From positions 310,001 to 374,000 of the forward strand of contig JAXMOK010000003.1 of the NCBI GenBank assembly GCA_034669965.1: a stretch of 64,000 nt of DNA, given 5' to 3'. A model generated the notes under the pieces. That model saw only the letters and a list, made by a program, of their open reading frames with translations. It was not told the DNA's origin and searched no databases. Of this stretch, positions 44,507 through 53,810 are shown in pieces (the first letter of the stretch is position 1; every line of letters starts with the position of its first letter). The position numbers and the translations under genes were made by a program. This DNA comes from HXMU1420-13 sp034669965. GTDB taxonomy: Bacteria; Bacteroidota; Rhodothermia; Balneolales; Balneolaceae.

Positions 44507-46537
44507 TCACTTCTCCCCTTTCATCTTGTAAGAAAACACTTTGTCGCTGGTAGGATTGTCTTTTTCGCCTTTTGGGTCGGGGTAAAAATCGTCGGAGTCT
44601 ACGCGTTCACGTTGGGTAATTTTTGACTGAATATCAGCCTGAACTTTAATAATCTTTTGTTTTTCCTCAGCTGTAGCAGTTTTCATTTTCTCGGCAAGTT
44701 CTTCTCTTTTGCGTTTAAAAAAGCTCAATTCCATGGTTTTAATCGTACTTTTCGCCGTTCGATATGGATTTCGATCTGGTTTATACTCAACACCGATTTT
44801 CTCGGCATGTCGCTCGCTGGCACTGTGTTGTTTCAACAGAACATCGCCCACTAACCTTGGGTAAGGACTCGGTTTCTCTGAGTATACTTCAATATTGATC
44901 TCTTCTCCCTTTTTGAAACGCTCAACAATATCCCGATAAAATTCGCCCAGCTCTCCGTCTTCAAACAATCGATCGTTGGTTAACGAACAAATGTATTCCA
45001 CCATTGGGTTCTTATAGGTAATCATCAGGCGGATGAGCTCTTTTTCGTAACTCGGCTTTTTCCTGGTTGGTGCCTGAAATTGCACCTCATCAATCATTGG
45101 TCCATCAATCGGAAATTCTTCATCCGGCAATGGCGGTTCATCGTCGTTTTGAAGCCGTTGCTGAACCTGACGCTCTTGTTGCTTTTGGGCTCGAAAACGA
45201 TCTCGATCACGTTCTTTTTGCTTTTGCGCCTTCACTCGTTCAAGTTCTTCAAATAAATCTCGATCACTTCCACGCCGAAATTTTTGTGTTTTCTGATGCA
45301 GATGCTGCACATATAATTGCTGCTGTATCGACTCTGAGATATTGGCAATCGCTTCCAAAATCTCTGAAATTACTTTAGCTAACTCGGTGGGTTTTTCGAG
45401 CCTACCTTCTTCGTCGGCTTTTAGCATCAAGAAATCGACAAAATCCTGCGCCTTTTTCTGTTTAAGCTCATCAAACGATTCCTTGCCAAATTGCTTAACA
45501 AATGAATCGGGATCTTCCCCATCTGGCAATTCTAATAACTGCACTTCCATCCCCTCTGCCAACGCGATATTAATTCCACGCTTCATTGCTGCTTGTCCGG
45601 CATTATCCGAATCGTAAATCATCACAATTCGCTCACCATAACGATGTAAAATCTTCATTTGCCCGGGAGTGAGCGCCGTTCCTGAACTCGCCACCGCATT
45701 TTTAACCCCATACTCGTTCAGCGTAATTACATCCGTGTAGCCTTCAACCAGAATAACTTCTTTGTTTTTTCGGATGTCGTTTTTAGCAAAATTCACCCCA
45801 TACACAACTTCACTTTTGTTGTACACCTTGGTCTGTGCTGAGTTAATGTACTTCGCTGTTTTTTCATTACCTAACACTCGCCCTGCAAATGCTATCACTT
45901 TATTGGTAGGCGAAAAAATCGGAAACATCAGTCGTCCTCGAAAAGTATCGTAATAGCCTTCACCCCGGTTGCTTGGTTTGATCAAATCGGCTTCTGCCAG
46001 ATACTCAATCTCGATTCCGGCTCCAACTGCTGCATTGTATAATTCATTGCCCGATGCAGGCGAATATCCCAATCCAAAGCGCTTAATAATCTCACGATTG
46101 TACCCACGTTTTTGCAAATAGGCCATGGCCTTTTCTGCTTCCGGGTTTTCAATCAAGTTGCGATAAAAGAAATATCCCGCAAATTTGAGCGCATGATACA
46201 TTCCTTCTTTAATCTGATAGCTTTCGCCCCGCTCTTGATCAGGTTCGTCTTCGGGAATAAAAACACCGTATCGATCTGCAAGTTCACGAACCGCTTCCGG
46301 AAAACTAATTCCATCCTGATCCATAATAAACTTGAATACATCGCCCGATTCCCCACAACCAAAGCATTTATAAATCCGCAGGTTAGGATTTACGTTAAAA
46401 GAAGGAGTTTTTTCGTTGTGATATGGGCACAAACCGCTAAAGCCACTGCCCGACCGCTTCAGCTTCACATAGTCTGAAACGACCTCTACAATATCGGCGG
46501 CATCTTTTACTTCTTCTTTCTTCGAATCGGTGATCAT
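44507..46537 (-). CDS. dnaG: DNA primase
   Basis: A 676-residue primase that makes RNA primers for replication with DnaB helicase. The N-terminal CHC2 zinc finger (Cys37, His40, Cys58, Cys61; CPYHNEKTPSF, YKCFGCG) is followed by the catalytic core with the Toprim motif (VILVEGYTDVITL, MIYDSDNAGQAA) and a charged, Gln-rich linker with a helicase-binding C-terminal region. An upstream GTG at 46570 is in frame, but the ATG at 46537 starts where DnaG proteins normally begin (ITDSKKEEVKDAADIVEVV), so it is chosen. Not in an rpsU-dnaG-rpoD cluster here. Confidence 0.96.
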   Translation of the reverse strand: MITDSKKEEVKDAADIVEVVSDYVKLKRSGSGFSGLCPYHNEKTPSFNVNPNLRIYKCFGCGESGDVFKFIMDQDGISFPEAVRELADRYGVFIPEDEPDQERGESYQIKEGMYHALKFAGYFFYRNLIENPEAEKAMAYLQKRGYNREIIKRFGLGYSPASGNELYNAAVGAGIEIEYLAEADLIKPSNRGEGYYDTFRGRLMFPIFSPTNKVIAFAGRVLGNEKTAKYINSAQTKVYNKSEVVYGVNFAKNDIRKNKEVILVEGYTDVITLNEYGVKNAVASSGTALTPGQMKILHRYGERIVMIYDSDNAGQAAMKRGINIALAEGMEVQLLELPDGEDPDSFVKQFGKESFDELKQKKAQDFVDFLMLKADEEGRLEKPTELAKVISEILEAIANISESIQQQLYVQHLHQKTQKFRRGSDRDLFEELERVKAQKQKERDRDRFRAQKQQERQVQQRLQNDDEPPLPDEEFPIDGPMIDEVQFQAPTRKKPSYEKELIRLMITYKNPMVEYICSLTNDRLFEDGELGEFYRDIVERFKKGEEINIEVYSEKPSPYPRLVGDVLLKQHSASERHAEKIGVEYKPDRNPYRTAKSTIKTMELSFFKRKREELAEKMKTATAEEKQKIIKVQADIQSKITQRERVDSDDFYPDPKGEKDNPTSDKVFSYKMKGEK

Positions 46538-46590
46538 TTTTGAATGATAGGAACAATGTGAGTAAGGCACAAAGGATTAGAGGAACAATT

Positions 46591-46625
46591 GAACATTGAA
46601 CATTGAACATTGAACATTGAACATC
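46591..46625 (+). repeat. Heptanucleotide microsatellite, about five copies of GAACATT
   Basis: Four perfect units and one imperfect unit immediately upstream of dnaG. Similar looser ATTCAACATTGAACA sequence occurs at 3774-3800 between the adaptor and second pump genes. Confidence 0.85.
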
Positions 46626-46627
46626 GA

Positions 46628-47224
46628 ATTACGAATATGCGAGATAAGATTTACGATATACGAATCAAATAATTCCCCTCCGGTGGAGGGGTGGTTCGAC
46701 GTTTCCTGAGCTTGTCGAAGGAGTCGAATCGGGGTGGTGATGAATATCGAACTCGGGAGAATTACGAATATGCGAGATAAGATTTACGATATACGAATTA
46801 AATAATTCCCCTCCGGTGGAGCGGTGGTTCGGCGAAGCTCGAAGCGGGGTGGTGATGAATATTGAACTCGGGAGAATTACGAATATGCGAGTTACGAAAT
46901 AAGCATTACGAGTTTTCGACACCTAGTCAACTAAGTGAAAGCATAGAATCTATGAAATTCGAAAAATGCTTTTTAGCAATCTATTTGCTCGAGTTGACCT
47001 GTTTACTAGAAATATTTGATTAAAAATTACGAATGGCGCTATCAAATTAGTCTCCCCTTGAGGGCAGTACCGTCCGCCAACCGGCGGATGGGGAGGGGTG
47101 TTCGGCGTTGAAATACGAATATGCGAGATATGATTTACGATATACGAATTAAATAATTCCCCTCCGGTGGAGGGGTGGTTCGACGTTTCCTGAGCTTGTC
47201 GAAGGAGTCGAATCGGGGTGGTGA
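46628..47224. repeat. Mosaic of REP-like intergenic repeats
   Basis: Three copies of a composite unit (46628-46740, 46761-46855, 47114-47224). Each has TACGAATATGCGAGATA, then CCCCTCCGGTGGAG, then the tail CGGGGTGGTGA. Copies 1 and 3 include TTCGAC, CCTGAGCTTGTCGAAGG and GTCGAA, able to form nested hairpins; copy 2 lacks part of that insert. A fourth partial unit lies at about 46875. A separate hairpin, GTCCGCC/GGCGGAT, is at 47071-47088. This fills the 850-base gap between dnaG and sucD; no gene is seen there. Confidence 0.85.
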
Positions 47225-47391
47225 CATTCATTCACGTTTCCCGTTTCACATTTCACGTTTGCCGGTTCCCTTCTCCCTTCCCACATCCTACTAAAAAAAT
47301 ATTTAACCAGATTTAAGCCCTTGCTCTTAGCTACTTTGCCAAACAGCCCGTATATTCCTGCCCGAAAAATCACACTTCAAAAACTTATAGA

Positions 47392-48261
47392 ATGAGCGTA
47401 TTAGTTGGAAAAGATACTCGCCTTATAGTTCAAGGCTTCACCGGTAGCGAAGGAAGCTTCCACGCCGGACAAATGATCGAATATGGAACCAATGTAGTTG
47501 GTGGCGTAACTCCGGGTAAAGGTGGCCAAAAACACCTTGATCGCCCAGTTTTTAACACCGTTGCCGATGCCGTAGAAAACGAAGGCGCTAATACCTCTGT
47601 AATTTTTGTGCCTCCGGCTTTTGCTGCAGATGCAATTACTGAAGCTGCTTTTGCTGGCATCAAAGTGATTATCGCTATCACCGAAGGCATTCCAGTAAAA
47701 GACATGATTGTAGCTAAGCAGATTGTAAAAAGCCACGGCGCTGTATTAGTTGGGCCAAACTGTCCGGGTGTAATCACTCCGGGTGAGGCAAAAATCGGAA
47801 TTATGCCGGGTAACATTTTTACTCCGGGTAATGTTGGCTTGATCTCCCGTTCAGGAACACTTACTTATGAAGCGGTTGATCAATTAACGAAAGTTGGTTT
47901 AGGTCAAAGTACGGCTATCGGTATTGGTGGCGATCCGGTTATCGGAACCACTCACTTGGATGCAGTTAAATTATTCCAGGACGATCCCGACACCGAATCA
48001 ATCGTATTAATTGGTGAAATTGGTGGATCTGCTGAAGAAGAAGCTGCGGCTTACATCAAAGACCATGTAACAAAGCCAGTTGTAGCATTTATCGCTGGTT
48101 CTACAGCGCCTCCGGGCCGCCGTATGGGACACGCCGGTGCAATCATCTCGGGTGGTAAAGGAACTGCACAGGATAAAAAGAAAGCACTTGCTGATGCAGG
48201 CATCACTGTTGTTGAAAGCCCAGCTGATATTGGTGCTACACTTAAAAGTGTGTTAGCTTAA
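47392..48261 (+). CDS. sucD: Succinate-CoA ligase, ADP-forming, alpha subunit
   Basis: A 289-residue cytoplasmic TCA-cycle enzyme subunit that, with SucB/SucC beta chain, interconverts succinyl-CoA and succinate with nucleotide phosphorylation. The CoA-binding Rossmann part has VQGFTGSEGSFHAGQMIEYG, then VGPNCPGVITPGEAKIGIMP. The phosphohistidine is His247 in RRMGHAGAIISGGKG. Full length. The beta subunit gene is not adjacent, as is common in this lineage. A terminator follows at 48285. Confidence 0.97.
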   Translation: MSVLVGKDTRLIVQGFTGSEGSFHAGQMIEYGTNVVGGVTPGKGGQKHLDRPVFNTVADAVENEGANTSVIFVPPAFAADAITEAAFAGIKVIIAITEGIPVKDMIVAKQIVKSHGAVLVGPNCPGVITPGEAKIGIMPGNIFTPGNVGLISRSGTLTYEAVDQLTKVGLGQSTAIGIGGDPVIGTTHLDAVKLFQDDPDTESIVLIGEIGGSAEEEAAAYIKDHVTKPVVAFIAGSTAPPGRRMGHAGAIISGGKGTAQDKKKALADAGITVVESPADIGATLKSVLA

Positions 48262-48284
48262 GCTTTAGAGACTTTTTTAAAAAT

Positions 48285-48320
48285 AAAAAGCCTTCCTCAT
48301 TACTGAAGAAGGCTTTTTTT
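48285..48320. terminator. Bidirectional terminator between sucD and glgC
   Basis: Stem AAAAAGCCTTC / GAAGGCTTTTT around a 12-base loop, with T-runs on both strands. It serves the converging sucD and glgC transcripts (24 and 14 bases from their stops). Confidence 0.9.
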
Positions 48321-48333
48321 ATGACTTCTGAAT

Positions 48334-49608
48334 TTACTGAATAGCTGTTCCACTAGGAATTACCGTTCCTTTCGGTACAATCACAATACCATCTCGTACG
48401 TGATGATATTCATGATCGCCATCCGGGAGATGATCGCCGCCTACAATTCGAACATCATTACCAATGCACACATTCTTATCGATGATACAATTACTGATAA
48501 AACAACGCTGTCCTAGACCCATTGCAGGTTTATCGTCAGCCGCATTATCGATGAAATCTTTCGATTGATAATCATCGTTACCCATCACGATTGAACTTTC
48601 TACGGTTGTTCCTTTTCCAATGCGTGATCGAATTCCGATCACAGAGCGAACCATTCTACTAGCTTCGATAATTGAACCTTCGGCAACGAGTGAATTTTCT
48701 AGGGTAGTGCCCATTATTTTTGATGGTGGAAGTAATCGAGCACGGGTAAAAATCATATTGTCATTATCGTACAAATTGAACGCCGGAATGGTATCAGCAA
48801 GCTCCAAATTTGCCTCAAAAAACGACTTAATGGTCCCTATGTCGGTCCAATAGCCACCGAACTCGTAACTGCTTACCTTAAAGCCTTCATCTAAGGTTTT
48901 GGGGATGATTTCCTTCCCAAAATCAGTAGCATCAGGATTACGTTCGAGTAAATCCAACAGCGTTTTTCTATTGAAAATATAAATACCCATAGATGCCAAA
49001 TAGTGCTTGCCTTGGCTCGCATATACCTCGGGAACGTTCGAGCCCCAGTCTTTGAGCTCATCTAACGTTGGTTTTTCCACAAAACTATCAATCATACCAT
49101 CTTTGTTGGTTTTCATGATTCCAAAACCGGTGGCATCATCCGCAACAACCGGAATGGTAGCAACTGTTAAGTGCGACTTATTCTGTTTATGCCTGTGTAG
49201 CATCTTTCGGTAATCCATTTGATACAATTGATCACCGGACAGAATAAGTACATGGCTAAATTTGTGATTTTCGAGGTGACGAATGCACTGCCTTACGGCA
49301 TCTGCGGTACCTTGGAACCAATCGGTATTATCAGCGGTTTGTTCGGCGGCTAAAATATCTACAAAGCCGCGGCTAAACATATCGAAGTTGAACGTGTTTT
49401 TGATGTGCCGATTTAACGATGCCGAGTTGAATTGCGTTAACACATAAATTCTTCGGATATCAGAATTCAGACAGTTTGAAATTGGTATATCTACCAATCT
49501 GTATTTACCCCCAACAGGAACTGCCGGTTTCGAGCGATGGTCGGTTAACGGGAACAATCGTGTTCCTCTACCTCCTCCTAAAATTATCGAAATCACAGAG
49601 TCTTTCAT
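48334..49608 (-). CDS. glgC: Glucose-1-phosphate adenylyltransferase
   Basis: A 424-residue cytoplasmic enzyme making ADP-glucose for glycogen. The N-terminal nucleotidyltransferase domain has ILGGGRGTRLFPLTDHRSKP, AVPVGGKYRLVDIPISNC, ILSGDQLYQMDYRKML and FVEKPT; the C-terminal part is a left-handed beta-helix (GIRSRIGKGTTVESSIVMG). Follows glgA with a nine-base gap, so co-transcribed. Confidence 0.96.
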   Translation of the reverse strand: MKDSVISIILGGGRGTRLFPLTDHRSKPAVPVGGKYRLVDIPISNCLNSDIRRIYVLTQFNSASLNRHIKNTFNFDMFSRGFVDILAAEQTADNTDWFQGTADAVRQCIRHLENHKFSHVLILSGDQLYQMDYRKMLHRHKQNKSHLTVATIPVVADDATGFGIMKTNKDGMIDSFVEKPTLDELKDWGSNVPEVYASQGKHYLASMGIYIFNRKTLLDLLERNPDATDFGKEIIPKTLDEGFKVSSYEFGGYWTDIGTIKSFFEANLELADTIPAFNLYDNDNMIFTRARLLPPSKIMGTTLENSLVAEGSIIEASRMVRSVIGIRSRIGKGTTVESSIVMGNDDYQSKDFIDNAADDKPAMGLGQRCFISNCIIDKNVCIGNDVRIVGGDHLPDGDHEYHHVRDGIVIVPKGTVIPSGTAIQ

Positions 49609-49617
49609 TTTGTCCCT

Positions 49618-51060
49618 TTACTTTAAATTGATTAGTTCTTTGTACATGTTAATATATTCCTTAGCCGAGTTGTTCCAAGAATAATCGAGCTTTGCAATTC
49701 TTGATACCACTCGCTGGAACTCTTTTTTATTAGCGAAAAGATCGATTGCTCGATTAATCGCTTCTTCTGCTTCGTGTAGCGTAAAATCATCAAATCTAAT
49801 TCCATAACCATCCCCTTCAGTCAAGTCCTTTACAGTATCAATTAATCCTCCAATCGAACGAACAATAGGAATAGTTCCATATCGCATTGCAAACATTTGA
49901 TTTAGTCCACAAGGCTCCACACGCGATGGCATTAATATAAAATCGGAACCTGCATACATTTGATGAGCTAGTTTTTCGTTGTACTCCAGCGTAGCATCGA
50001 AATAGCCGAAATGATCGTTTTCCATGCGGGCAAAAATGTCGTGTAGACTTGGATCACCGGTTCCCAATAAAATAAAATTCACCTCTTTATCGCTATGCAT
50101 AAAATGTGAAATGAGATCAGGAAGTAAATCCGCACCTTTTTCACGAACTAGTCGCCCGATAAATGCGATTGTCGGCAACTCAGGGTTAAGCCCAAATTGC
50201 TCGCACAACATCGTTTTATTCTTCTTCTTCCCGCTTTTAATTCCTCTAATGGTATAATTGTGCTCAAGAAGTGGATCGGTTGATGGATCCCAAACCTCCG
50301 TATCTATTCCGTTAATTATTCCACGTGATTTTGCAATTTCTTGATAGAACAATGGCTCTAAACCACTCGAACTAACCCCCAATTCGTGCATATAACTTTT
50401 AGATACCGTAGTTATTTGCCAAGCACATTTTAAAGCCGACGCCAACGAATTCAGCTGCCCATGCCATTCTAGTAAGCCGTAATTATGCGGTATATACGGA
50501 GGCAACATTTCGGCATTCATCATGCTCTGCTGGCCTTGATATTCTGCATTATGAACTGTGATTATGGAAGGCACATCCTTCAACTCACTAAATCGAACAC
50601 ATTGCTTAATCATAAATGGAACTAATCCCGTGTGATGATCGTGGCAATGAATCACATCCGGTTTATCATGAAAGGTACGAATCCACTCAAGTGCAGCAAT
50701 CTGAAACGAAAGAGCTCGTTCGAATTCATCCCAATATCCATGCCCCGACCAAGGATCGATATACACTCCGGGACGATCAAAACGCCCGGGAATGTCGATT
50801 ACATAAAATGGAAAACCTAATTTGTCGGTTTTTTCTTTCAGGATGGTAAATCCAAAATATTCCTGCCCTAAGGGCGCACTAGCTTCCCAAACAATATCGA
50901 ATTCCTGTTCGTCGAGCCAAGGCGTTCGATACTTTGGAATAATTACTTCGCAAAATTCGCCATGCTGATTTAAGTATTTCGGTAGTGAACCCACCACATC
51001 ACCTAAACCACCGGCTTTTGCGGCAGGATAACATTCGGCGCTAAGATGAATTATATGCAT
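49618..51060 (-). CDS. glgA: Glycogen synthase (ADP-glucose), GT5
   Basis: A 480-residue cytoplasmic glycosyltransferase extending alpha-1,4-glucan chains. It has the N-terminal KxGGL substrate loop (Lys15-Leu19, AKAGGLGDVVGSLP), a GT5 catalytic domain, then a GT1-type C-terminal domain with IAFIGRLVREKGADL and the E-x7-E segment PSRVEPCGLNQMFAMRYGTI. First gene of the glgA-glgC operon; divergent from the ABC pair. Confidence 0.95.
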   Translation of the reverse strand: MHIIHLSAECYPAAKAGGLGDVVGSLPKYLNQHGEFCEVIIPKYRTPWLDEQEFDIVWEASAPLGQEYFGFTILKEKTDKLGFPFYVIDIPGRFDRPGVYIDPWSGHGYWDEFERALSFQIAALEWIRTFHDKPDVIHCHDHHTGLVPFMIKQCVRFSELKDVPSIITVHNAEYQGQQSMMNAEMLPPYIPHNYGLLEWHGQLNSLASALKCAWQITTVSKSYMHELGVSSSGLEPLFYQEIAKSRGIINGIDTEVWDPSTDPLLEHNYTIRGIKSGKKKNKTMLCEQFGLNPELPTIAFIGRLVREKGADLLPDLISHFMHSDKEVNFILLGTGDPSLHDIFARMENDHFGYFDATLEYNEKLAHQMYAGSDFILMPSRVEPCGLNQMFAMRYGTIPIVRSIGGLIDTVKDLTEGDGYGIRFDDFTLHEAEEAINRAIDLFANKKEFQRVVSRIAKLDYSWNNSAKEYINMYKELINLK

Positions 51061-51195
51061 AATATTATGTAACCCATTTCAATAGTCTTCGTAATTCCGC
51101 TTGGCATACAAATAAGAAATCTTTGTTGATGTTGCAACGTATATGCGTAGCTTCTACAAAGTTTTATAATAACTTAAAATAAATAATCAGGATAC

Positions 51196-52116
51196 ATGGG
51201 AATAATTCATTTAGAAGAAGTATCTAAGGCATTTGGTAAGAATAAAGCAGTAAGTGAAGTAAGTTTTACTGTAGAAAAAGGGCGAATTTTTGGGTTACTC
51301 GGCCCAAATGGTGCGGGGAAAACCACTACCATTCGAATGATAAATAATATACTTGCGCCCGATACCGGCTCAATCACCATAAACAATCAGATTGCGAGCC
51401 CGGCTACTCAAAAAATGATAGGTTACATGCCGGAAGAGCGCGGCTTATACAAAAAAATGAAAGTGGGCGAGCAGTTGCTGTATCTCACACAGCTGAAAGG
51501 CATGGATACCAAAGCTGCGAAAAAATCAATCAATTACTGGCTTGATCGATTTGGAGCCTCTGATTGGAAAAAGAAAGAAGTCTCTGAACTTTCGAAAGGG
51601 ATGTCGCAAAAGATTCAGTTTATAGCGACGATAGCCCACGATCCGGATATTTATATATTTGACGAACCCTTTTCAGGATTGGATCCCATCAATTCCGAAA
51701 CATTGAAAGAAGTGATCATTGATCTACGCTCTCAAGGAAAAACCATCTTGTTCTCAACCCACCGGATGGAGCAAGTAGAACAAATGTGCGACGATATCTG
51801 CTTGTTCAACAAAGGAAAAACGGTGCTTCAAGGTGATTTACGGGATGTTAAAGCTTCATTCGGTAAAAACACCATTAACCTCGAGTTTGAGGGCGATGGC
51901 TCCTTCCTCGACAAACTGGAAGGTGTTCGCATCAACAACCGATCTACAAATTTTGCAGAAATAAGAGTGCTAAACGGACAAAACATGCAGGAGATTCTCC
52001 ACCTAGCCATCGACCATGCCGAGATTCATAAATTCGAACGGGTTCAGCCTTCGCTAAATGAGATTTTCATCTCTACCGTTGGCGAAGATAACCTCAAAAA
52101 CGAGGAGGAAGCGTAA
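51196..52116 (+). CDS. ABC transporter ATPase (NatA-like)
   Basis: A 306-residue nucleotide-binding subunit. Walker A GPNGAGKTTTIRMI, Q-loop IGYMPEERGLYKKM, signature LSKGMSQKIQF, Walker B IYIFDEPFSGLDP and switch ILFSTHRMEQ. The PEERGLY signature and a C-terminal extra domain match the NatA/YhaQ group of ATPases that pair with NatB-type permeases. Ribosome site AGGA before the ATG. It overlaps functionally with the next gene (one-base gap). Confidence 0.93.
   Translation: MGIIHLEEVSKAFGKNKAVSEVSFTVEKGRIFGLLGPNGAGKTTTIRMINNILAPDTGSITINNQIASPATQKMIGYMPEERGLYKKMKVGEQLLYLTQLKGMDTKAAKKSINYWLDRFGASDWKKKEVSELSKGMSQKIQFIATIAHDPDIYIFDEPFSGLDPINSETLKEVIIDLRSQGKTILFSTHRMEQVEQMCDDICLFNKGKTVLQGDLRDVKASFGKNTINLEFEGDGSFLDKLEGVRINNRSTNFAEIRVLNGQNMQEILHLAIDHAEIHKFERVQPSLNEIFISTVGEDNLKNEEEA
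52104..52108 (+). promoter_or_regulatory. Shine-Dalgarno site of the NatB-like gene
   Basis: GGAGG at the end of the ATPase gene, nine bases before the ATG at 52118, selects that start over an earlier in-frame ATG at 52058. Confidence 0.7.
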
Positions 52117-52117
52117 C

Positions 52118-53413
52118 ATGGATTTCTCTAAAGTATTTTTAGTGCTAAAGCGTGAATATCTCACTCGTGTTCGAACAAAATCTTTTATTCTTTCCACTTT
52201 ACTAACTCCGCTGGCTTTTATCGTGTTTATGGGCATTATGATCTACGTGTCCATATCAGACGGTGAGGTAACCCGAACCGTAGCTGTTATTGATCAAACC
52301 GAAGCGGTTTACAACGAACTAGAGGAACTTGACCCGGCCCGATATTACGATGCCAGCTCAATTCCGCTTGATAGTATTCGTGCGCAAGTGCTTGATGGCG
52401 ATGTTGATGGATACATTATCCTTACTGAAGAAAATATCAACTATACAGAACGCCCTACCCTTGTTTATGGCGGAGCCGGTGGTATTAGTTTTATTGAATC
52501 TGTGGAATCTGATGTCCGCCGCGTATTACGCGAAGAGCGATTAGCGCGAAGTAATGTGTCGGAAGAAGTACGAGAAATCTTTGAAGCTCGATATAACATC
52601 GACTCATTGAAACTAACCGAACAAGGCGAAGAAGAAGATAATGCAGTGCTTGGCGCAGTGTTTGGCTTCATTCTTGGCTTACTCATTTTCGTTGGGGTAT
52701 TCGGCTACGGTGCCGTATTAATGCGAAGTGTAATTGAAGAAAAAACGAACCGAATTGTTGAAGTAATTGCTTCATCTGTTAAACCCATTGAACTGATGAC
52801 GGGTAAGCTATTGGGCATCTGTGTGTTAGCATTAACACAATTTGGTATATGGATTGCTTCTTACATCGGATTATCGATGGCGGCGGCGCCGGTTGCCACT
52901 ATGTTTGTGGATGCACAAATGAGCAATCTGCCACCCGAAGCTGTGGAAGCATCGGCTTCCTTTGATCCATCGAAATTAGATATGTTCATATTCGACCCTT
53001 CTATTTTTGTCTATTTCTTTGTGTTCTTCATTATTGGGTTTTTGATTTACGCCGGAATATTTGCTGCCATTGGTGCAGCTGTAGATTCAGAACAAGATAC
53101 CCAGCAATTTATGATGCCGGTAATGATTCCTATTTTCATTGCCTATTTCTTAAACCTAAAGGTGATGGAAGATCCCGATTCAACCGTAGCGGTGGTTGCC
53201 AGTTTATTTCCATTAACAGCACCCATCAATATGATTTCAAGAATCGCAGCAACCGAAGTTCCTGCCATTCAAATCATCGCTTCATTACTATTGATGATTG
53301 TGACCTTTGTTGGATTGATGTGGGTAGCCGCAAAAATCTATCGAGTGGGTATATTGATGTACGGAAAGAAACCATCGTACAAAGAACTAGCAAAATGGAT
53401 TCGCCAGAGTTAA
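52118..53413 (+). CDS. ABC transporter permease (NatB-like)
   Basis: A 431-residue membrane subunit: N-terminal helix (VLKREYLTRVRTKSFILSTL), a large extracytoplasmic domain (about 60-190), then five or six transmembrane segments from about residue 200 with the typical GAVLMRSVIEEKTNRIVEVI motif. The pair resembles Na+-exporting NatAB and the ABC-2 type family, but the substrate is not certain. A strong terminator follows at 53439. Confidence 0.92.
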   Translation: MDFSKVFLVLKREYLTRVRTKSFILSTLLTPLAFIVFMGIMIYVSISDGEVTRTVAVIDQTEAVYNELEELDPARYYDASSIPLDSIRAQVLDGDVDGYIILTEENINYTERPTLVYGGAGGISFIESVESDVRRVLREERLARSNVSEEVREIFEARYNIDSLKLTEQGEEEDNAVLGAVFGFILGLLIFVGVFGYGAVLMRSVIEEKTNRIVEVIASSVKPIELMTGKLLGICVLALTQFGIWIASYIGLSMAAAPVATMFVDAQMSNLPPEAVEASASFDPSKLDMFIFDPSIFVYFFVFFIIGFLIYAGIFAAIGAAVDSEQDTQQFMMPVMIPIFIAYFLNLKVMEDPDSTVAVVASLFPLTAPINMISRIAATEVPAIQIIASLLLMIVTFVGLMWVAAKIYRVGILMYGKKPSYKELAKWIRQS

Positions 53414-53438
53414 CTCTCTGATCATAGTTAGAATTTAG

Positions 53439-53483
53439 AAGTCATCCTAGTCTGCTTTCGGTAAGATTAGGGTGACTTTTTTT
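53439..53483 (+). terminator. Rho-independent terminator of the NatAB-like operon
   Basis: A 14-bp stem with two G-T pairs (AAGTCATCCTAGTC and GATTAGGGTGACTT), loop TGCTTTCGGTAA, followed by a seven-T run, 26 bases after the permease stop. Confidence 0.9.
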
Positions 53484-53573
53484 GTCTATAAACCTCTCAC
53501 TCATTTATGCCACTAAAGCACTAAAAGAATTGATAAATGTTTAGACTTAATATTTACACACCCCTGAATCCCC

Positions 53574-53782
53574 TCTCAAGAGGGGACTATTCTTAATTGA
53601 ATCATTCTTAATTGATAATTGAACGATTCCTTTTTTTTACAACATAACTCTGAACTACAATGACTTTCCCAAGCGAAGTGCTTCAGCTCTTCGCAAATTC
53701 GATATCTTAGCATTTTCTTAAATACGACACTTCTCAAGAGGGGACTATTCTTAATTGAATCATTCTTAATTGATAATTGAAC
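53574..53782 (+). repeat. Pair of identical 51-bp direct repeats
   Basis: Copies at 53574-53624 and 53732-53782 are identical, starting TCTCAAGAGGGGACTATTC and ending with ATTGATAATTGAAC. They are 158 bases apart (start to start). Each contains the inner double ATTCTTAATTGA. The gap between holds no recognisable gene. The region lies between the NatAB operon and the M1-like gene. Confidence 0.9.
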
Positions 53783-53810
53783 TCCTTTCTCCTGATTCCT
53801 TTCCTCCTCT

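Noticed and set aside
46665..47373. Short minus-strand frames in the dnaG-sucD gap
   Set aside because: They are translations of the REP-like repeats (HRRG, STSSGN segments recur) with no other coding support.
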